64,000 bases of DNA from a virus. Where the stretch lies: IMG/VR virus record IMGVR_UViG_3300050120_000309, positions 1-64,000 of that record. One strand, 5' to 3'. The translations under genes were made by a program, and so were the position numbers. The notes under the pieces are model-generated. The model was not told the origin of the DNA. It searched no databases and worked only from the letters and a program-made list of their open reading frames with translations. Positions 19,749 to 28,367 of this stretch are shown here, piece after piece; the first letter of the stretch is position 1; each line of letters begins with the position of its first letter.

Positions 19749-21260
19749 TTATCGAAGTTTGCGACCGATGAACCCGTAGCTGTCGAGCAGGGGAGTATCG
19801 CTATCGCCGTAGATTTGTTCGTTGCTGACAATGACGCATTTGGAGATGCGCCGAGTGACGGTACGACCTCCACCTTCAAGCTCAAGAACCAAGTCGAAGG
19901 GGACATTCTGGTACACGGCATTCGGTCCGACCTGAGTCGTAGCCGAAGCCAAGGTGGTGCGCTTGTACGTGGAAGCGAGAGTAGGATCCGCGGCGAGCAT
20001 GGCCTGGCGCTGCTTGGACACGGCGGCGATCTGGGCGATGACTGCCGGGTCGCTGGAATTCTGTGCTTGCAGTGTTTGCTGTGTGGACATCAGATTCGCA
20101 AAGGTCTGTTGCGACGTCGCATCCGTAGACGAAGTCGACTTCTTGTACTCATTGAGGACCGTGTAAAGGTAGCCCTCAGATATGAAGTTGAGCATGATCT
20201 GGCCCTGTACCAAAGTCTTGCCATTACCGAGCGCATCGAAAGCCTCCGAAGCGTATCCGTAGATGGGAACCTTGTTGCCTTGGAGGACGAATTGAACGCC
20301 TGCCAGTTCCTCGATGAAAAGGTTGCCGATGTACATCCGGGCCTGGGTGGCTGTGAAGTAACGGCCGAACCCGCCATTGGGATTGATAAACTCGTAATCG
20401 GGTACGTCGGCTGGAGTCGTGACACCCGTAACAGTGCTGCTCACTGCGGGTGCTGTCTGGCCGGCATTGGATACGGCCACAGTTCCCGGGCTTGAAGAGC
20501 TGGGAGCCGCGGCGCCATTCGGGGAAACTGTTTGTAGTCCGGCGCCTGATCCGGTGTCCGCAACAGGAACGGGGTTGAGCTGATAGTTCGAGGTGCCTGC
20601 GACAACGGTCAAAGAGGTGGTCGTGGACTGAGCACCAAAGGTCAGAGTGACAGAATAGTTACCTGGAGCGTACTGGGCAGAGGTGGTGTAGGTGCCATCG
20701 GGGCCGAGGGTTCCGTTCTCCGAGCCAATCACCAAGGTAGCTGCAGGTGGAGAAGACACCAGGGAAAGCGTCTGGCTGACCGTCGATGTGATCGCAGTCA
20801 GCTTGACGGCAGCGGGAGGGTCTGTAGCTTGGATGTTCGACCCATACTGCGCGAAGCCAGTAGCAGATATCTGGAGTTGGTTCAAACCTGCCGTCAGGTT
20901 GAGTAGGGGTGCGGCGCCGGTTACAGTTGTGGATCCGACGAGCTCGCCGTTGAGGAATACAGAGGCACCGAATACTGGGTTCGTGCCGTCGGTGACTACG
21001 ATCGTCGTCGAGAACGCCGGAGCTGAGGACTGTAGTGTAAAGGAGAGTGACCCTTGGTAGGTCGTGAGCACGATGTTCTGAGTCTGCGCACCGTATCCGG
21101 GGACAGTTACCGTAACGAGAACCGTTTGCCCTACATCCCCTGGGATATTGAGATTGATGATCCCCTGGCTAGTGGTCTGGGCGCTGGCCCCATTTGCCGT
21201 GACTGTGGCGTTCGGGATTCCCGTGTTGCTGCTGTCATTGACAACAATAGTGGTCAGCAT
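19749..21260 (-). CDS. Tail-tube-like protein with N-terminal PEGA/Ig-type domains
   Basis: 503 aa. The first roughly 200 residues are two or three beta sandwich repeats of PEGA/carboxypeptidase-regulatory type ('TTIVVNDSSNTGIPNATVTA', 'TTIVVTDGTNPVFGASVFL'). The C-terminal 230 residues resemble the two upstream tube-like proteins: 'GNLFIEELAGVQFVLQGNKV', then 'PIYGYASEAFDALGNGKT' and 'VQGQIMLNFISEGYLYTVL', compared with 'FAELQGVSYSV', 'PIYTMGSPDP' and 'GIAGSLVWVNFDR'. A role as a specialised tube ring or tail-completion protein decorated with surface domains is likely. It overlaps the stop of the previous gene by TAATG. Confidence 0.55.
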   Translation of the reverse strand: MLTTIVVNDSSNTGIPNATVTANGASAQTTSQGIINLNIPGDVGQTVLVTVTVPGYGAQTQNIVLTTYQGSLSFTLQSSAPAFSTTIVVTDGTNPVFGASVFLNGELVGSTTVTGAAPLLNLTAGLNQLQISATGFAQYGSNIQATDPPAAVKLTAITSTVSQTLSLVSSPPAATLVIGSENGTLGPDGTYTTSAQYAPGNYSVTLTFGAQSTTTSLTVVAGTSNYQLNPVPVADTGSGAGLQTVSPNGAAAPSSSSPGTVAVSNAGQTAPAVSSTVTGVTTPADVPDYEFINPNGGFGRYFTATQARMYIGNLFIEELAGVQFVLQGNKVPIYGYASEAFDALGNGKTLVQGQIMLNFISEGYLYTVLNEYKKSTSSTDATSQQTFANLMSTQQTLQAQNSSDPAVIAQIAAVSKQRQAMLAADPTLASTYKRTTLASATTQVGPNAVYQNVPFDLVLELEGGGRTVTRRISKCVIVSNEQIYGDSDTPLLDSYGFIGRKLR

Positions 21261-22201
21261 TAGGAGGTCTTCCAGAGACTGGAGACGGACTTCTCAGTAG
21301 CAGAGGATCCGGTCTGTGTTGTAGTTGGCGAGAAGAGACTCGAGAAGTTCAGAGGGACTAGTGGGCTCAGGTCAGTGGCGAAGTAGGTGAGGACCTGTTC
21401 CAGCATGATGTCTGCGACACCGATGGTGCTTCCGTCCGTGATGAACTCGACGCCGTAGAGCGACTGTGTGCTGACATAGCCCTGCTCGTTGGTGAAGAGA
21501 AGCGTCAGCGTAAATGGAGGGAGCTGATCGAGCTTGGTGTAGACCGTGTCCTTTGACAGATCGGACATCAATCCAGACTGGAGGAACCGGTAGAGAACTT
21601 CGGTGGTGAACTTCGACAGGATAAGGGTCCCAGCAATGGTGCGCGAGCCGCGCGCTATGCCTTTGGGATTGATGTAGCCGAAGGGACGCACTTGCGTCTT
21701 GGCTCGATGAGTAGAGATCGTGATCGCGTTGGCTTCCATCAGCTGCTTGCCGAGGTAGCCTTTCACCTGACTCCCATTGAACTTGGGGGTCTGAGGGATC
21801 TCGATCAGGATGCGACACGATGATCCTGAGAACGCTGCTTCCCCATCGGTGTAGACCAGAGAGCCCGTGCCCGATGTGGGATCAAGCTGCGGATGAACGC
21901 GCGCATCAAGAGTAGTGGGATCGAACTGAAGGATCGCTCCCTGGCCGAGGTCCACTGATGAGGCCGGCGAGGGATTGACGGGATTGCCATTTGCATCCCT
22001 AACGATTGCCGGGTTCTGAATTCCAGCCAGTAGCGCCGAATCTAGGTTGAGACCGCCAGGTGCCTGGATGCTTGTGAGCGGATAGTTCGGACTCGACGGG
22101 GGTGCAAGCGGATCAAGCGGCGCTACCGGCGCGCCTCCGCTGATCAGGGAGAGGAAACTACCTGAAGTGAGTCCGCTAGTTGTGAGGGGAGTAAAGCTCA
22201 T
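21260..22201 (-). CDS. Tail-tube-like paralogue 2
   Basis: 313 aa from ATG 22201. After a 120-residue low-complexity N-terminus, the C-terminal part shares the tube-like pattern of its neighbours: 'RGSRTIAGTLILSKF', 'LPPFTLTLLFTNEQG' and 'YGVEFITDGSTIGVADIMLEQ', corresponding to 'GIAGSLVWVNFD', 'LPFDISLGAANEYG' and 'FGVEILNEGTGVSIDD' in the 230-aa tube. No Shine-Dalgarno site is seen; a stem with a T-run ends 12 nt before the ATG. The paralogy suggests a second ring type at a tail end or in the neck. Confidence 0.55.
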   Translation of the reverse strand: MSFTPLTTSGLTSGSFLSLISGGAPVAPLDPLAPPSSPNYPLTSIQAPGGLNLDSALLAGIQNPAIVRDANGNPVNPSPASSVDLGQGAILQFDPTTLDARVHPQLDPTSGTGSLVYTDGEAAFSGSSCRILIEIPQTPKFNGSQVKGYLGKQLMEANAITISTHRAKTQVRPFGYINPKGIARGSRTIAGTLILSKFTTEVLYRFLQSGLMSDLSKDTVYTKLDQLPPFTLTLLFTNEQGYVSTQSLYGVEFITDGSTIGVADIMLEQVLTYFATDLSPLVPLNFSSLFSPTTTQTGSSATEKSVSSLWKTS

Positions 22202-22212
22202 GGATAGGCAAT

Positions 22213-22269
22213 ACAAAAGGCAGCTTCAGCATGACTCGTGACAGTACACGTGCCAAAGCCAAAGCTGCC
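22213..22269 (-). terminator. Stem-loop with T-run before tube paralogue 2
   Basis: On the minus strand GGCAGCTT (22269-22262) pairs with AAGCTGCC (22226-22219), with an inner CGTG/CACG hairpin, followed by TTTTGT. It looks like an intrinsic terminator or attenuator between the abundant tube gene and the less needed paralogue, reducing downstream expression. Confidence 0.5.
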
Positions 22270-22307
22270 AGTTGGTGATTACCGGTTTAGACCCCCGGCA
22301 GGGTAGC

Positions 22308-22321
22308 GCCCTTCGCAGGGC
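22308..22321 (-). other. Short GNRA-type hairpin after tube stop
   Basis: On the minus strand GCCCT-GCGA-AGGGC, a 5-bp stem with a GCGA (GNRA) tetraloop, 12 nt after the stop of the 230-aa tube gene. It probably protects the 3' end of the tube message, together with the larger stem that follows. Confidence 0.4.
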
Positions 22322-22332
22322 AGTGTTACAGG

Positions 22333-23025
22333 TTAGATCGTTGCGCCGAGGCCCGCAGCGCTGAACGGAGAGTCCATCGCCTGAAGGGGCTCAATCGAAC
22401 GTGCAACGAAGGTCGCCTGGGTCTCGGTCACGGTATCGTCGATCGACACGCCAGTTCCTTCATTGAGGATTTCCACACCGAAGATCTTCGCGCCGGCCAT
22501 TGCGCCGTACTCGTTGGCAGCTCCGAGAGAAATGTCGAACGGAAGGATCTGGTCGGAGTACCACGGCACTGCCAGCTCAGTCCACGAAGGACCGGTGACC
22601 GTGTTGTCGAGCGTGTTGATCGTCGAGCCAACTGTCGGACCGAGGTCACGAACGAGTGAGCTGTTGAAGATCGCCGCGCCGGACGTTACCGCGTCGGGGT
22701 TGGTGAACTGGGGGCGGATCTCATCCACGTCGGCCACGAACTTGCCGCGAGCCTGGTAGAAGAGGGCGAGCAGTGCATGGCGGTCGAAGTTGACCCAGAC
22801 CAGGCTGCCGGCAATACCACGCTTGTTACGGGCATAGGCGCGCGGGTCGGGAGAGCCCATCGTGTAGATCGGTGCCTTCTCACGCGTGACAGAGTAGCTT
22901 ACGCCCTGCAGCTCGGCGAAGAAGAACGGGCCGATGTTGCAACGGTAGTCTGCACCTGCAAACGAGTTGTAGGACTGAGTGATCGGGCTCTCAAGAGCGC
23001 CGCCAACGATTGGGAAACTGGACAC
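22333..23025 (-). CDS. Tail tube protein
   Basis: 230 aa, GTG start 23025 with AGGAGA about 9 nt upstream. It follows the sheath gene, the standard myovirus order. The sequence has alternating strands typical of tube folds ('CNIGPFFFAELQGVSYSV', 'RGIAGSLVWVNFDRHALL', 'MAGAKIFGVEILNEGTG'). It is the shortest of three related proteins and lacks extra domains, so it is the best candidate for the main tube subunit that stacks inside the sheath. The assignment is by position and fold pattern. Confidence 0.7.
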   Translation of the reverse strand: MSSFPIVGGALESPITQSYNSFAGADYRCNIGPFFFAELQGVSYSVTREKAPIYTMGSPDPRAYARNKRGIAGSLVWVNFDRHALLALFYQARGKFVADVDEIRPQFTNPDAVTSGAAIFNSSLVRDLGPTVGSTINTLDNTVTGPSWTELAVPWYSDQILPFDISLGAANEYGAMAGAKIFGVEILNEGTGVSIDDTVTETQATFVARSIEPLQAMDSPFSAAGLGATI

Positions 23026-23086
23026 GATTGGTTCTCCTGGCCGGGTGGCTTAGGCTGAATTGGGGAGGGAAGGTGAAGAGGAGGGC

Positions 23087-23110
23087 CTCCGGCGGATGTT
23101 CTCGCCGGAG
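23087..23110 (-). terminator. GC-rich hairpin between sheath and tube genes
   Basis: CTCCGGCG (23087-23094) and CGCCGGAG (23103-23110) form a perfect 8-bp stem with an 8-nt loop. No long T-run follows on the minus strand, so it is more likely an attenuator or RNA-stability hairpin than a full terminator. Confidence 0.45.
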
Positions 23111-23125
23111 TCTGAAGCAGCGTGC

Positions 23126-25000
23126 TTACTGCCCGATCGCAACATTCGCTGTGAGCTGGATCAACTCATCTGCCGGGTGGCAGGTAATGTTCAGAGTGGC
23201 ATGGCCAATACGCTGCTGGGCGGGAGTGGACTTGATGTTCACTGAAGGCCGTGTGCAATAGCCTCGGGTCTGAAGGCCAACGAGATCCTGGGTGAGTTGG
23301 GTCTGCATGGAGATCAGGGTGAGACCGTCGAGAGAGGACTGACCGATGTAGTTGTTGGCACGGTTGAGCAGGGTCTGGATCACGACTCCCATACAACGAA
23401 CGCGCACCATGTTGGTGTAGTCGCTGAAGTTGGTCGCGGCCGTAAGATCATGCAGAAGCGCAGGATTCTGGTTGATGCCCTTCGAGCGAAGAACAGAGAT
23501 CTTCGCTTCGGTGAGTGCATCGAGCTGGGCCGGAAGCGGGTTCCAGACCTGGGCCATGCGAACCTGCTTGTTGGTCAGACCGGAGGCTGCATCGAGACCG
23601 GACAGGAAGCCTGCGACGATACCGGCGCCGTTGCCGACGTAGTTCGCAGCGTAAGCGGTGGTCAGGAAGCCGAAGTCGGCGAAGACATGGATGTAAGCGC
23701 CTGCGTCGTTCGGGTTGTTGTTGCCGTCGAACACGATCGGTCCGTCGTAGGCATCGTTCGTGGTGACGAAGAGGCCAGGCTTACGGAAGCCGGATGCGTG
23801 GTCGGTGGCCAGAGCATTGAGCTTGGTCGACGTGATACCCGTCAGGTATGGGATACCGAGCAGGCCGCCACCATCACGAACTGCGTTGCCAGCTACGTTG
23901 TAGACCGGCAGGAAGCCGACCCAACGACGGGTGTCGGTGAGGTTGACAGACGCCGGGAGGGAAGTGCCGATCACAGCAACTGCCTTCGGACCGATCTGGC
24001 TGATCTCAGCGCAGAAGGAGGCGATGGTGTGCGCGAAGTTGACCTCGAAGAAGCCAGCAGCTACACGCGCAGCAGCAGAAACAGCAGACATCGGGGTGAC
24101 AGTTACGCCGGCTGAGTTCTTGGTCGCTCCAGCCCACTGGTAGATGTTGTCGTTGTACTGGTCCTGGGTAACAAGCAGCCAGTCGAGAGCATCGCGGTTT
24201 GTGGCCGGGTTGTTCTTGACGGTCGTGGCGTCGCCAGTGACATAGAAGGCCACGTTCGGCGCATCGACGATCGCATCCGGAACGTAAACGATCTTGACCT
24301 GGATTCCCTGGAGAAGATCGAACGCCTGACGGAGAGCAATGTAGATCTCGCGCTTGCTGAGGGAGGTGCCATCGACAGGAGCTACGATGGTCGGAACCGT
24401 GGTGTGCAGACCAGCTGTCTCAGCTGCTGCTGCAGTGATGGTAACCGACCCAGTCAGGAGAGGAGTCTGACCTGTTCCGAGTGGGAGACCGACGTTTCCA
24501 GCAACAGCAATGGCGCCGCTCTCACCGCTTGCCGCGGAGATCGAGATGTCACCGGTGTCAACTCCAGCGTTGGCGACGTTCGAGAACTGAATCTCGCCGT
24601 CCTTCCATACATTGAGCACACCAGCTGCGTACCAGATCTGGTAACGGGCCGCTGCGTCTGCAGTCACATCCGAGAACGTGATGTCAAAGCCGGGGGTCGT
24701 TGCGCTCGTGGTCTGATCAGCACCTACACCCAAGAGCTGCATCGGCTTGGTACCGATACGGTAAGCAAGGACGTTGTCCGAGTTGGTGGCGACTTCAGCA
24801 GCCGCACGGAAGAGACTTCCTGCGAAGCCGAACTCTGCTGAGGTAACTCCAAGGTCAGAGACCTGGAACGGGGTGCTTACAACACCCTGACCGGCAGTAC
24901 CGAGCACAAGAACTGCATCGTCGCTTGGCTGGAATGCGGAGTTGAGACCGCCGTCGAGCGTGTTTACGATGGTGCCCGGAAGGTAATTGAATGGCTGCAT
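23126..25000 (-). CDS. Tail sheath protein
   Basis: 624 aa. The start 'MQPFNYLPGTIVNTLDGG', the early 'AVLVLGTAGQGV' strand and the C-terminal 'RVRCMGVVIQTLLNRANNYIGQSSLDG' followed by 'SVNIKSTPAQQRIGHATLNI' fit contractile sheath proteins, whose conserved C-terminal domain forms the intersubunit mesh. The length is usual for the family. ATG 25000 has GGGAGA upstream. It lies upstream of the tube gene and downstream of the tail terminator-like gene, as expected. It drives contraction at infection. Confidence 0.85.
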   Translation of the reverse strand: MQPFNYLPGTIVNTLDGGLNSAFQPSDDAVLVLGTAGQGVVSTPFQVSDLGVTSAEFGFAGSLFRAAAEVATNSDNVLAYRIGTKPMQLLGVGADQTTSATTPGFDITFSDVTADAAARYQIWYAAGVLNVWKDGEIQFSNVANAGVDTGDISISAASGESGAIAVAGNVGLPLGTGQTPLLTGSVTITAAAAETAGLHTTVPTIVAPVDGTSLSKREIYIALRQAFDLLQGIQVKIVYVPDAIVDAPNVAFYVTGDATTVKNNPATNRDALDWLLVTQDQYNDNIYQWAGATKNSAGVTVTPMSAVSAAARVAAGFFEVNFAHTIASFCAEISQIGPKAVAVIGTSLPASVNLTDTRRWVGFLPVYNVAGNAVRDGGGLLGIPYLTGITSTKLNALATDHASGFRKPGLFVTTNDAYDGPIVFDGNNNPNDAGAYIHVFADFGFLTTAYAANYVGNGAGIVAGFLSGLDAASGLTNKQVRMAQVWNPLPAQLDALTEAKISVLRSKGINQNPALLHDLTAATNFSDYTNMVRVRCMGVVIQTLLNRANNYIGQSSLDGLTLISMQTQLTQDLVGLQTRGYCTRPSVNIKSTPAQQRIGHATLNITCHPADELIQLTANVAIGQ

Positions 25001-25030
25001 TGTGGAGAATCTCCCTCTCAGGGGTCCGGC

Positions 25031-25699
25031 TTAGGCCGTCTGAAGAACAGTGATTGGTTGTTGGTCTTGGCCAAGCTGGCCGACGACAGTCATCTGGTCG
25101 ATGAGCCGTTCGGAATAGGTGTCGAGGAAATGAACCTTGACCTGATAGGTCAACGTGCCGAAGTAAATCTCTTGCTCTTCGTGGGTTTCGAACCCGTCTT
25201 CACCGCGGCCAACAAACTGAAACTTGTCAGCTCCACGACCTTCGAAGAACTTGTACCGATTGGCATACTGCAGCATGAAGCGGTGAAACCAGGTCACCAA
25301 GCGGCTGCGAGTGGGGTTGGACTTTGACCAGATCGTGAACTCAACAGTGAGGAGCTCGTCGTACTGGTCTGTCTTGATGACATACCCGGTTTGGTTCGGA
25401 TCGGGCGCCTGAAAGGTGTAAGGCCTCCGAGAAACTGTCCCGTCGTTTCCTACCTGGGCTGGAACTGAACTTAGAACTCTGAAGGTGATGACATCGAACG
25501 CCTGATCGACCTTAGTCAAACGCGCCTTCGGAAAGGAGTGGACGTAAAGGGGATTGGCATTGTCGGGGATTTGCACCGACGCTACATAGAGGTTGAGGCC
25601 CTCTTTGACGATGTCGAAGAACTCATCTGGACTGACTGAAGGCAGCGACGAGCGCAGACGTGGGATCTGTCGGGCATTACGTGGATGTGCGCTGCCCAA
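25031..25699 (-). CDS. Putative tail terminator / neck protein
   Basis: 222 aa. TTG 25699 is the likely start because AGGGG sits about 9 nt upstream and a late-promoter-like element lies 24 nt upstream; no ATG gives a sensible N-terminus. The protein is alpha/beta with 'YDELLTVEFTIWSKSNPTRS' and 'VTWFHRFMLQYANRYKFF', similar in layout to neck proteins encoded just before the sheath in many myoviruses. It would cap the tail for head joining. Family not certain. Confidence 0.5.
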   Translation of the reverse strand: MGSAHPRNARQIPRLRSSLPSVSPDEFFDIVKEGLNLYVASVQIPDNANPLYVHSFPKARLTKVDQAFDVITFRVLSSVPAQVGNDGTVSRRPYTFQAPDPNQTGYVIKTDQYDELLTVEFTIWSKSNPTRSRLVTWFHRFMLQYANRYKFFEGRGADKFQFVGRGEDGFETHEEQEIYFGTLTYQVKVHFLDTYSERLIDQMTVVGQLGQDQQPITVLQTA

Positions 25700-25722
25700 T
25701 AGAAAACCCCTATCGGGCCTGT

Positions 25723-25734
25723 CTAGTATAGGAA
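25723..25734 (-). promoter_or_regulatory. Late-promoter-like element, copy 2
   Basis: Plus-strand CTGTCTAGTATAGGAA (core 25723-25734), 24 nt ahead of the neck/sheath/tube block. Same sequence as copy 1 over 16 bases, with unrelated flanks and no clear -35 hexamer. Confidence 0.65.
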
Positions 25735-25754
25735 GATCTTGGACCTACACCGGA

Positions 25755-26360
25755 TTAGCTGACGTTCTCCTTGATGAGGCCAAGTTCGAAGTAGGCCACA
25801 GTGGCGTTGTCGCCGCGGATTGGTGTCGTCGACAGGATCTTCCACTTGGCGGATCGGATGGGCTGACCGGTCCCGTCAGTGGCCAAACTACCATCGCCAT
25901 TCACTTTCAACTGGTAGAGCTTGTCGGGAGTGAGCGCTTGGGGGAGGGTGTATCGCTCGTAGTTCAGATATACGTTCCACTCGACGTAGCCGGTGTACCT
26001 GTTTGGATCGGTGTCGCCGTAGGCAGCAAGAGGGTACTGACCAGATCCAAGGATGGCTGGCTTGTAGACCGGGGCCACACCGGCAAAGATGCCGGCTGTG
26101 ACGATGCGTTCGGTGAACTGGTATGACTCCCCCTGGCAGAAAGAGCAGTTGGACCGACGTGTTCCTCCACCATTGGGGTCCCAGCAAGCCGGGCAGGGTA
26201 CATCATTGAACTCGCGCAGGACAACATACTGTCCCTGGGGAGGCATATCGACTCCGCCGAAGAGGACCTTGTGCATTTCAACGCGCATATCGATCGTGGC
26301 CGAGAAGTCTACTCCGCCAGCGCCGGTCGTTGCGGTATCTGTTGTGCCCCAGTAATCCAT
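25755..26360 (-). CDS. Head-tail joining region protein with zinc-ribbon cysteines
   Basis: 201 aa. Residues about 55-77 hold CPACW and NCSFCQG, a clear CxxC...CxxC zinc ribbon inside an otherwise beta-rich protein. It starts at an ATG that overlaps the upstream stop and lies just before the neck gene, so a connector or neck role is likely. The zinc site probably stabilises a small virion fold. No named family is recognised. Confidence 0.55.
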   Translation of the reverse strand: MDYWGTTDTATTGAGGVDFSATIDMRVEMHKVLFGGVDMPPQGQYVVLREFNDVPCPACWDPNGGGTRRSNCSFCQGESYQFTERIVTAGIFAGVAPVYKPAILGSGQYPLAAYGDTDPNRYTGYVEWNVYLNYERYTLPQALTPDKLYQLKVNGDGSLATDGTGQPIRSAKWKILSTTPIRGDNATVAYFELGLIKENVS

Positions 26361-27125
26361 TTAGAACGCGCCATTCAGTGACATTGAGAAAGGTGAGGTG
26401 GCGAAGAGGGAAGATCCTGACTGCCAGACACCCGAGCGAAATCCCATCATCATGCCTGAGAACATCGGGCTCCCAAAGAAGTGGACTGCTTTGCCTCGGC
26501 CGCCGTTGCCACCGTGTCCGCCACCAGTAGAGCCGTTGGCTCCCATACCAGTGACGACCCAGTTGCGCCCGGGGGTACGTTCTCCCCAGTCCATGACACC
26601 CTTGCCGGCCATCGTCGCCTTGACATGCCCGCCGGGCGAAGCTTTGCCGCCGGAGCGGAGAGTGACTTCGTACAGCTTCATGCCATCCTTCAGATCCTTG
26701 AGCAGTTCGGGGGTTCCTTCGGATTCGAAGCCCTTCTGCTTGGTGATGCTGAAGTTGGCCAGGACGTGCGCCGCGGGCGCGCCGGCCCCGCCGCTGGTGA
26801 TATTCATGAGCAGGTCACGCGCTGCGGCATTCTGCACCCATTGATTCTGGGCTCCCTGGAAGCGGATCAGATTATCGCCGTGGATATGATCCTTCCGGAC
26901 GAGAAGGAGATCGCACTCCTGACTGGCGTTGTAGATCGAGGACGCGATGGTGATGTCCTGCAGCTTCCGAATGAGAGGTCCACCTGATAGCTTGACCTGA
27001 TTCACCGAAGCATAGAACGGATCGCACGCGCTCAGGATGTCGAAGGTCACAGGCTCCTGCAACGTCGGGCCGGAGACCAGGCGGATACCAGCGGGGATCG
27101 TGATATGCAGAACGAGATTGAGCAT
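26361..27125 (-). CDS. Virion-region protein with glycine-rich C-terminus, unknown
   Basis: 254 aa. The N-terminal 170 residues are mixed alpha/beta ('LVLHITIPAGIRLVSGPTLQ', 'MKLYEVTLRSGGKA'). The C-terminal 60 residues are glycine/methionine-rich, with a GGGHGGNGGRG run and hydrophobic patches. The ATG overlaps the upstream stop (TAATG). Position suggests a head-completion or connector protein. No family recognised. Confidence 0.5.
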   Translation of the reverse strand: MLNLVLHITIPAGIRLVSGPTLQEPVTFDILSACDPFYASVNQVKLSGGPLIRKLQDITIASSIYNASQECDLLLVRKDHIHGDNLIRFQGAQNQWVQNAAARDLLMNITSGGAGAPAAHVLANFSITKQKGFESEGTPELLKDLKDGMKLYEVTLRSGGKASPGGHVKATMAGKGVMDWGERTPGRNWVVTGMGANGSTGGGHGGNGGRGKAVHFFGSPMFSGMMMGFRSGVWQSGSSLFATSPFSMSLNGAF

Positions 27126-27733
27126 TAGACCTGGAGGTAAGCTTTGATGACGGTAACGGCGCCCGAACCATCACGGATAATCACGTGGTAGGTGCCGGAG
27201 ATGACAGTGAGAGCTCCCGTGATCCAGTTGCCCGATGTATCCAACTGGGTGGAGGCCACAGCATTGACTGTTGCCGTAGCCCCGGTCTGCCAGTCGCTCG
27301 AACGGTACACATAAAGTGTGTAGGTCTGAGGGTTGGGGACAGTTACTCGGAGAGCATTGGCTGTCGGGGTGTTTTGGGTAAGGACAATTGCAGTAGAGGC
27401 ACCAACCAGCTGTTGCTGAGTGACGATGTCCATGCTCTCGTGAGCATAGAAATACTTGTCAGGAATGGCCGGATCAGCGGCAGGATCGCCGGCAACGAAG
27501 TAGCTGATATCGATGTAGTCGTGACCGGATACCGACGGGAAATAGGATAGGGTGTACCGCCCGCCGCCGTGGCCCACATGTTCAACAAAGGTGAGTGGAT
27601 CCGTGCAGGCTATCCCATCCCGTGTGAAGTAGACACTGAGAAATGACTGAGCAATCCCCGTGACAGGGATACCGTCGACTAGAACGCGGAAGTCAAAGGA
27701 ACGGGTTCCACCCAGGATGAACATCGACGACAT
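27125..27733 (-). CDS. Beta-rich minor virion protein
   Basis: 202 aa, with two beta domains: an N-terminal one ('FDFRVLVDGIPVTGI', 'GRYTLSYFPSV') and a C-terminal one ('YTLYVYRSSDWQTGATATV', 'TYHVIIRDGSGAVTVI'). It resembles the small decoration or fibre-base proteins often found near head-tail joining genes. It is coupled by TAATG to both neighbours. Function inferred from position only. Confidence 0.5.
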   Translation of the reverse strand: MSSMFILGGTRSFDFRVLVDGIPVTGIAQSFLSVYFTRDGIACTDPLTFVEHVGHGGGRYTLSYFPSVSGHDYIDISYFVAGDPAADPAIPDKYFYAHESMDIVTQQQLVGASTAIVLTQNTPTANALRVTVPNPQTYTLYVYRSSDWQTGATATVNAVASTQLDTSGNWITGALTVISGTYHVIIRDGSGAVTVIKAYLQV

Positions 27734-27888
27734 TACAGCTCCTTGCGGGGAACGAGCTGTTCAACGAGGTGATCCATCTTGCGTCTCAACCGAAGGATGA
27801 TGAAGATTGCGACCACGCTCGTCACATTCGCCAAGATTGCAAGGGGGAGGGCAGCGTGCGCCCACACCTGATTGAAGTGGATCGTCAT
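27733..27888 (-). CDS. Small single-span membrane protein (51 aa)
   Basis: ATG 27888, 3 nt after the preceding stop; the stop overlaps the next ATG (TAATG). One hydrophobic helix (about residues 13-30: ALPLAILANVTSVVAIFI) is followed by basic residues (RLRRK), giving an N-out or N-in single-span protein. It and the coiled-coil gene upstream look like a small envelope or lysis pair. Candidate holin or spanin accessory; no family is recognised. Confidence 0.5.
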   Translation of the reverse strand: MTIHFNQVWAHAALPLAILANVTSVVAIFIILRLRRKMDHLVEQLVPRKEL

Positions 27889-27891
27889 ATG

Positions 27892-28278
27892 TTAGTTCCC
27901 TGTGTGCTTGAGTTCCGTCAACCAAGCTTCGACACTCTTGAACCTCTGATCGAGTTCATTTCGAGGAACGAATGACGCGAGCAGGGGACCCCAGTTCTCG
28001 AGCATGGTGGCGATACGCGGCAGAGATTCCAACTTGGCGCTGATGCTGCCGAGGTCGGTCTTCATCTGCTTGAGATCCTGCTCATGAAGAGCAAGTTGAA
28101 TGCGAGTCGTCTCTTGAGCGGCTTCAATCTTGGCGATCGCGTCTACGCGCGCCTTGAACAGGGTTTCAAGGACGAGAAACCGACGGGAAAGAACCAATGC
28201 ATAACGAATCGCGTAGATCGTCATTGGGACAGAGATCGCCGTAATGTATTCGAATGCATTCTGTGGTGCGACGCTCAT
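27892..28278 (-). CDS. Membrane-anchored coiled-coil protein (128 aa)
   Basis: One N-terminal hydrophobic segment (about residues 11-30) is followed by a long coiled coil ('LFKARVDAIAKIEAAQETT', 'LHEQDLKQMKTDLGSISAKL'). This layout is common to inner-membrane spanins and small phage envelope proteins. It is the first gene after the element at 28350-28361, with a 72-nt leader. Its role is uncertain; lysis is one possibility given the endolysin 2 kb upstream. Confidence 0.5.
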   Translation of the reverse strand: MSVAPQNAFEYITAISVPMTIYAIRYALVLSRRFLVLETLFKARVDAIAKIEAAQETTRIQLALHEQDLKQMKTDLGSISAKLESLPRIATMLENWGPLLASFVPRNELDQRFKSVEAWLTELKHTGN

Positions 28279-28349
28279 AATGGATCCCCGGAGATAAGTT
28301 GAGCGCGCTCGAAATGCACGTCACTGAAGCAGCAAGCCTCAATTACTGG

Positions 28350-28361
28350 CTAGTATAGGAA
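28350..28361 (-). promoter_or_regulatory. Late-promoter-like element, copy 3
   Basis: Plus-strand CTGGCTAGTATAGGAA (core 28350-28361) in the gap between the genes ending at 28368 and starting at 28278. It heads the block from 28278 to 25755. Confidence 0.65.
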
Positions 28362-28367
28362 CCGAGC

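Noticed and set aside
22219-22332. Possible tRNA in the tube intergenic region
   Set aside because: Stems are present but there is no TpsiC loop (GTTCRA), no anticodon arm of correct length and a T-run follows the stem, so a terminator explains it better.
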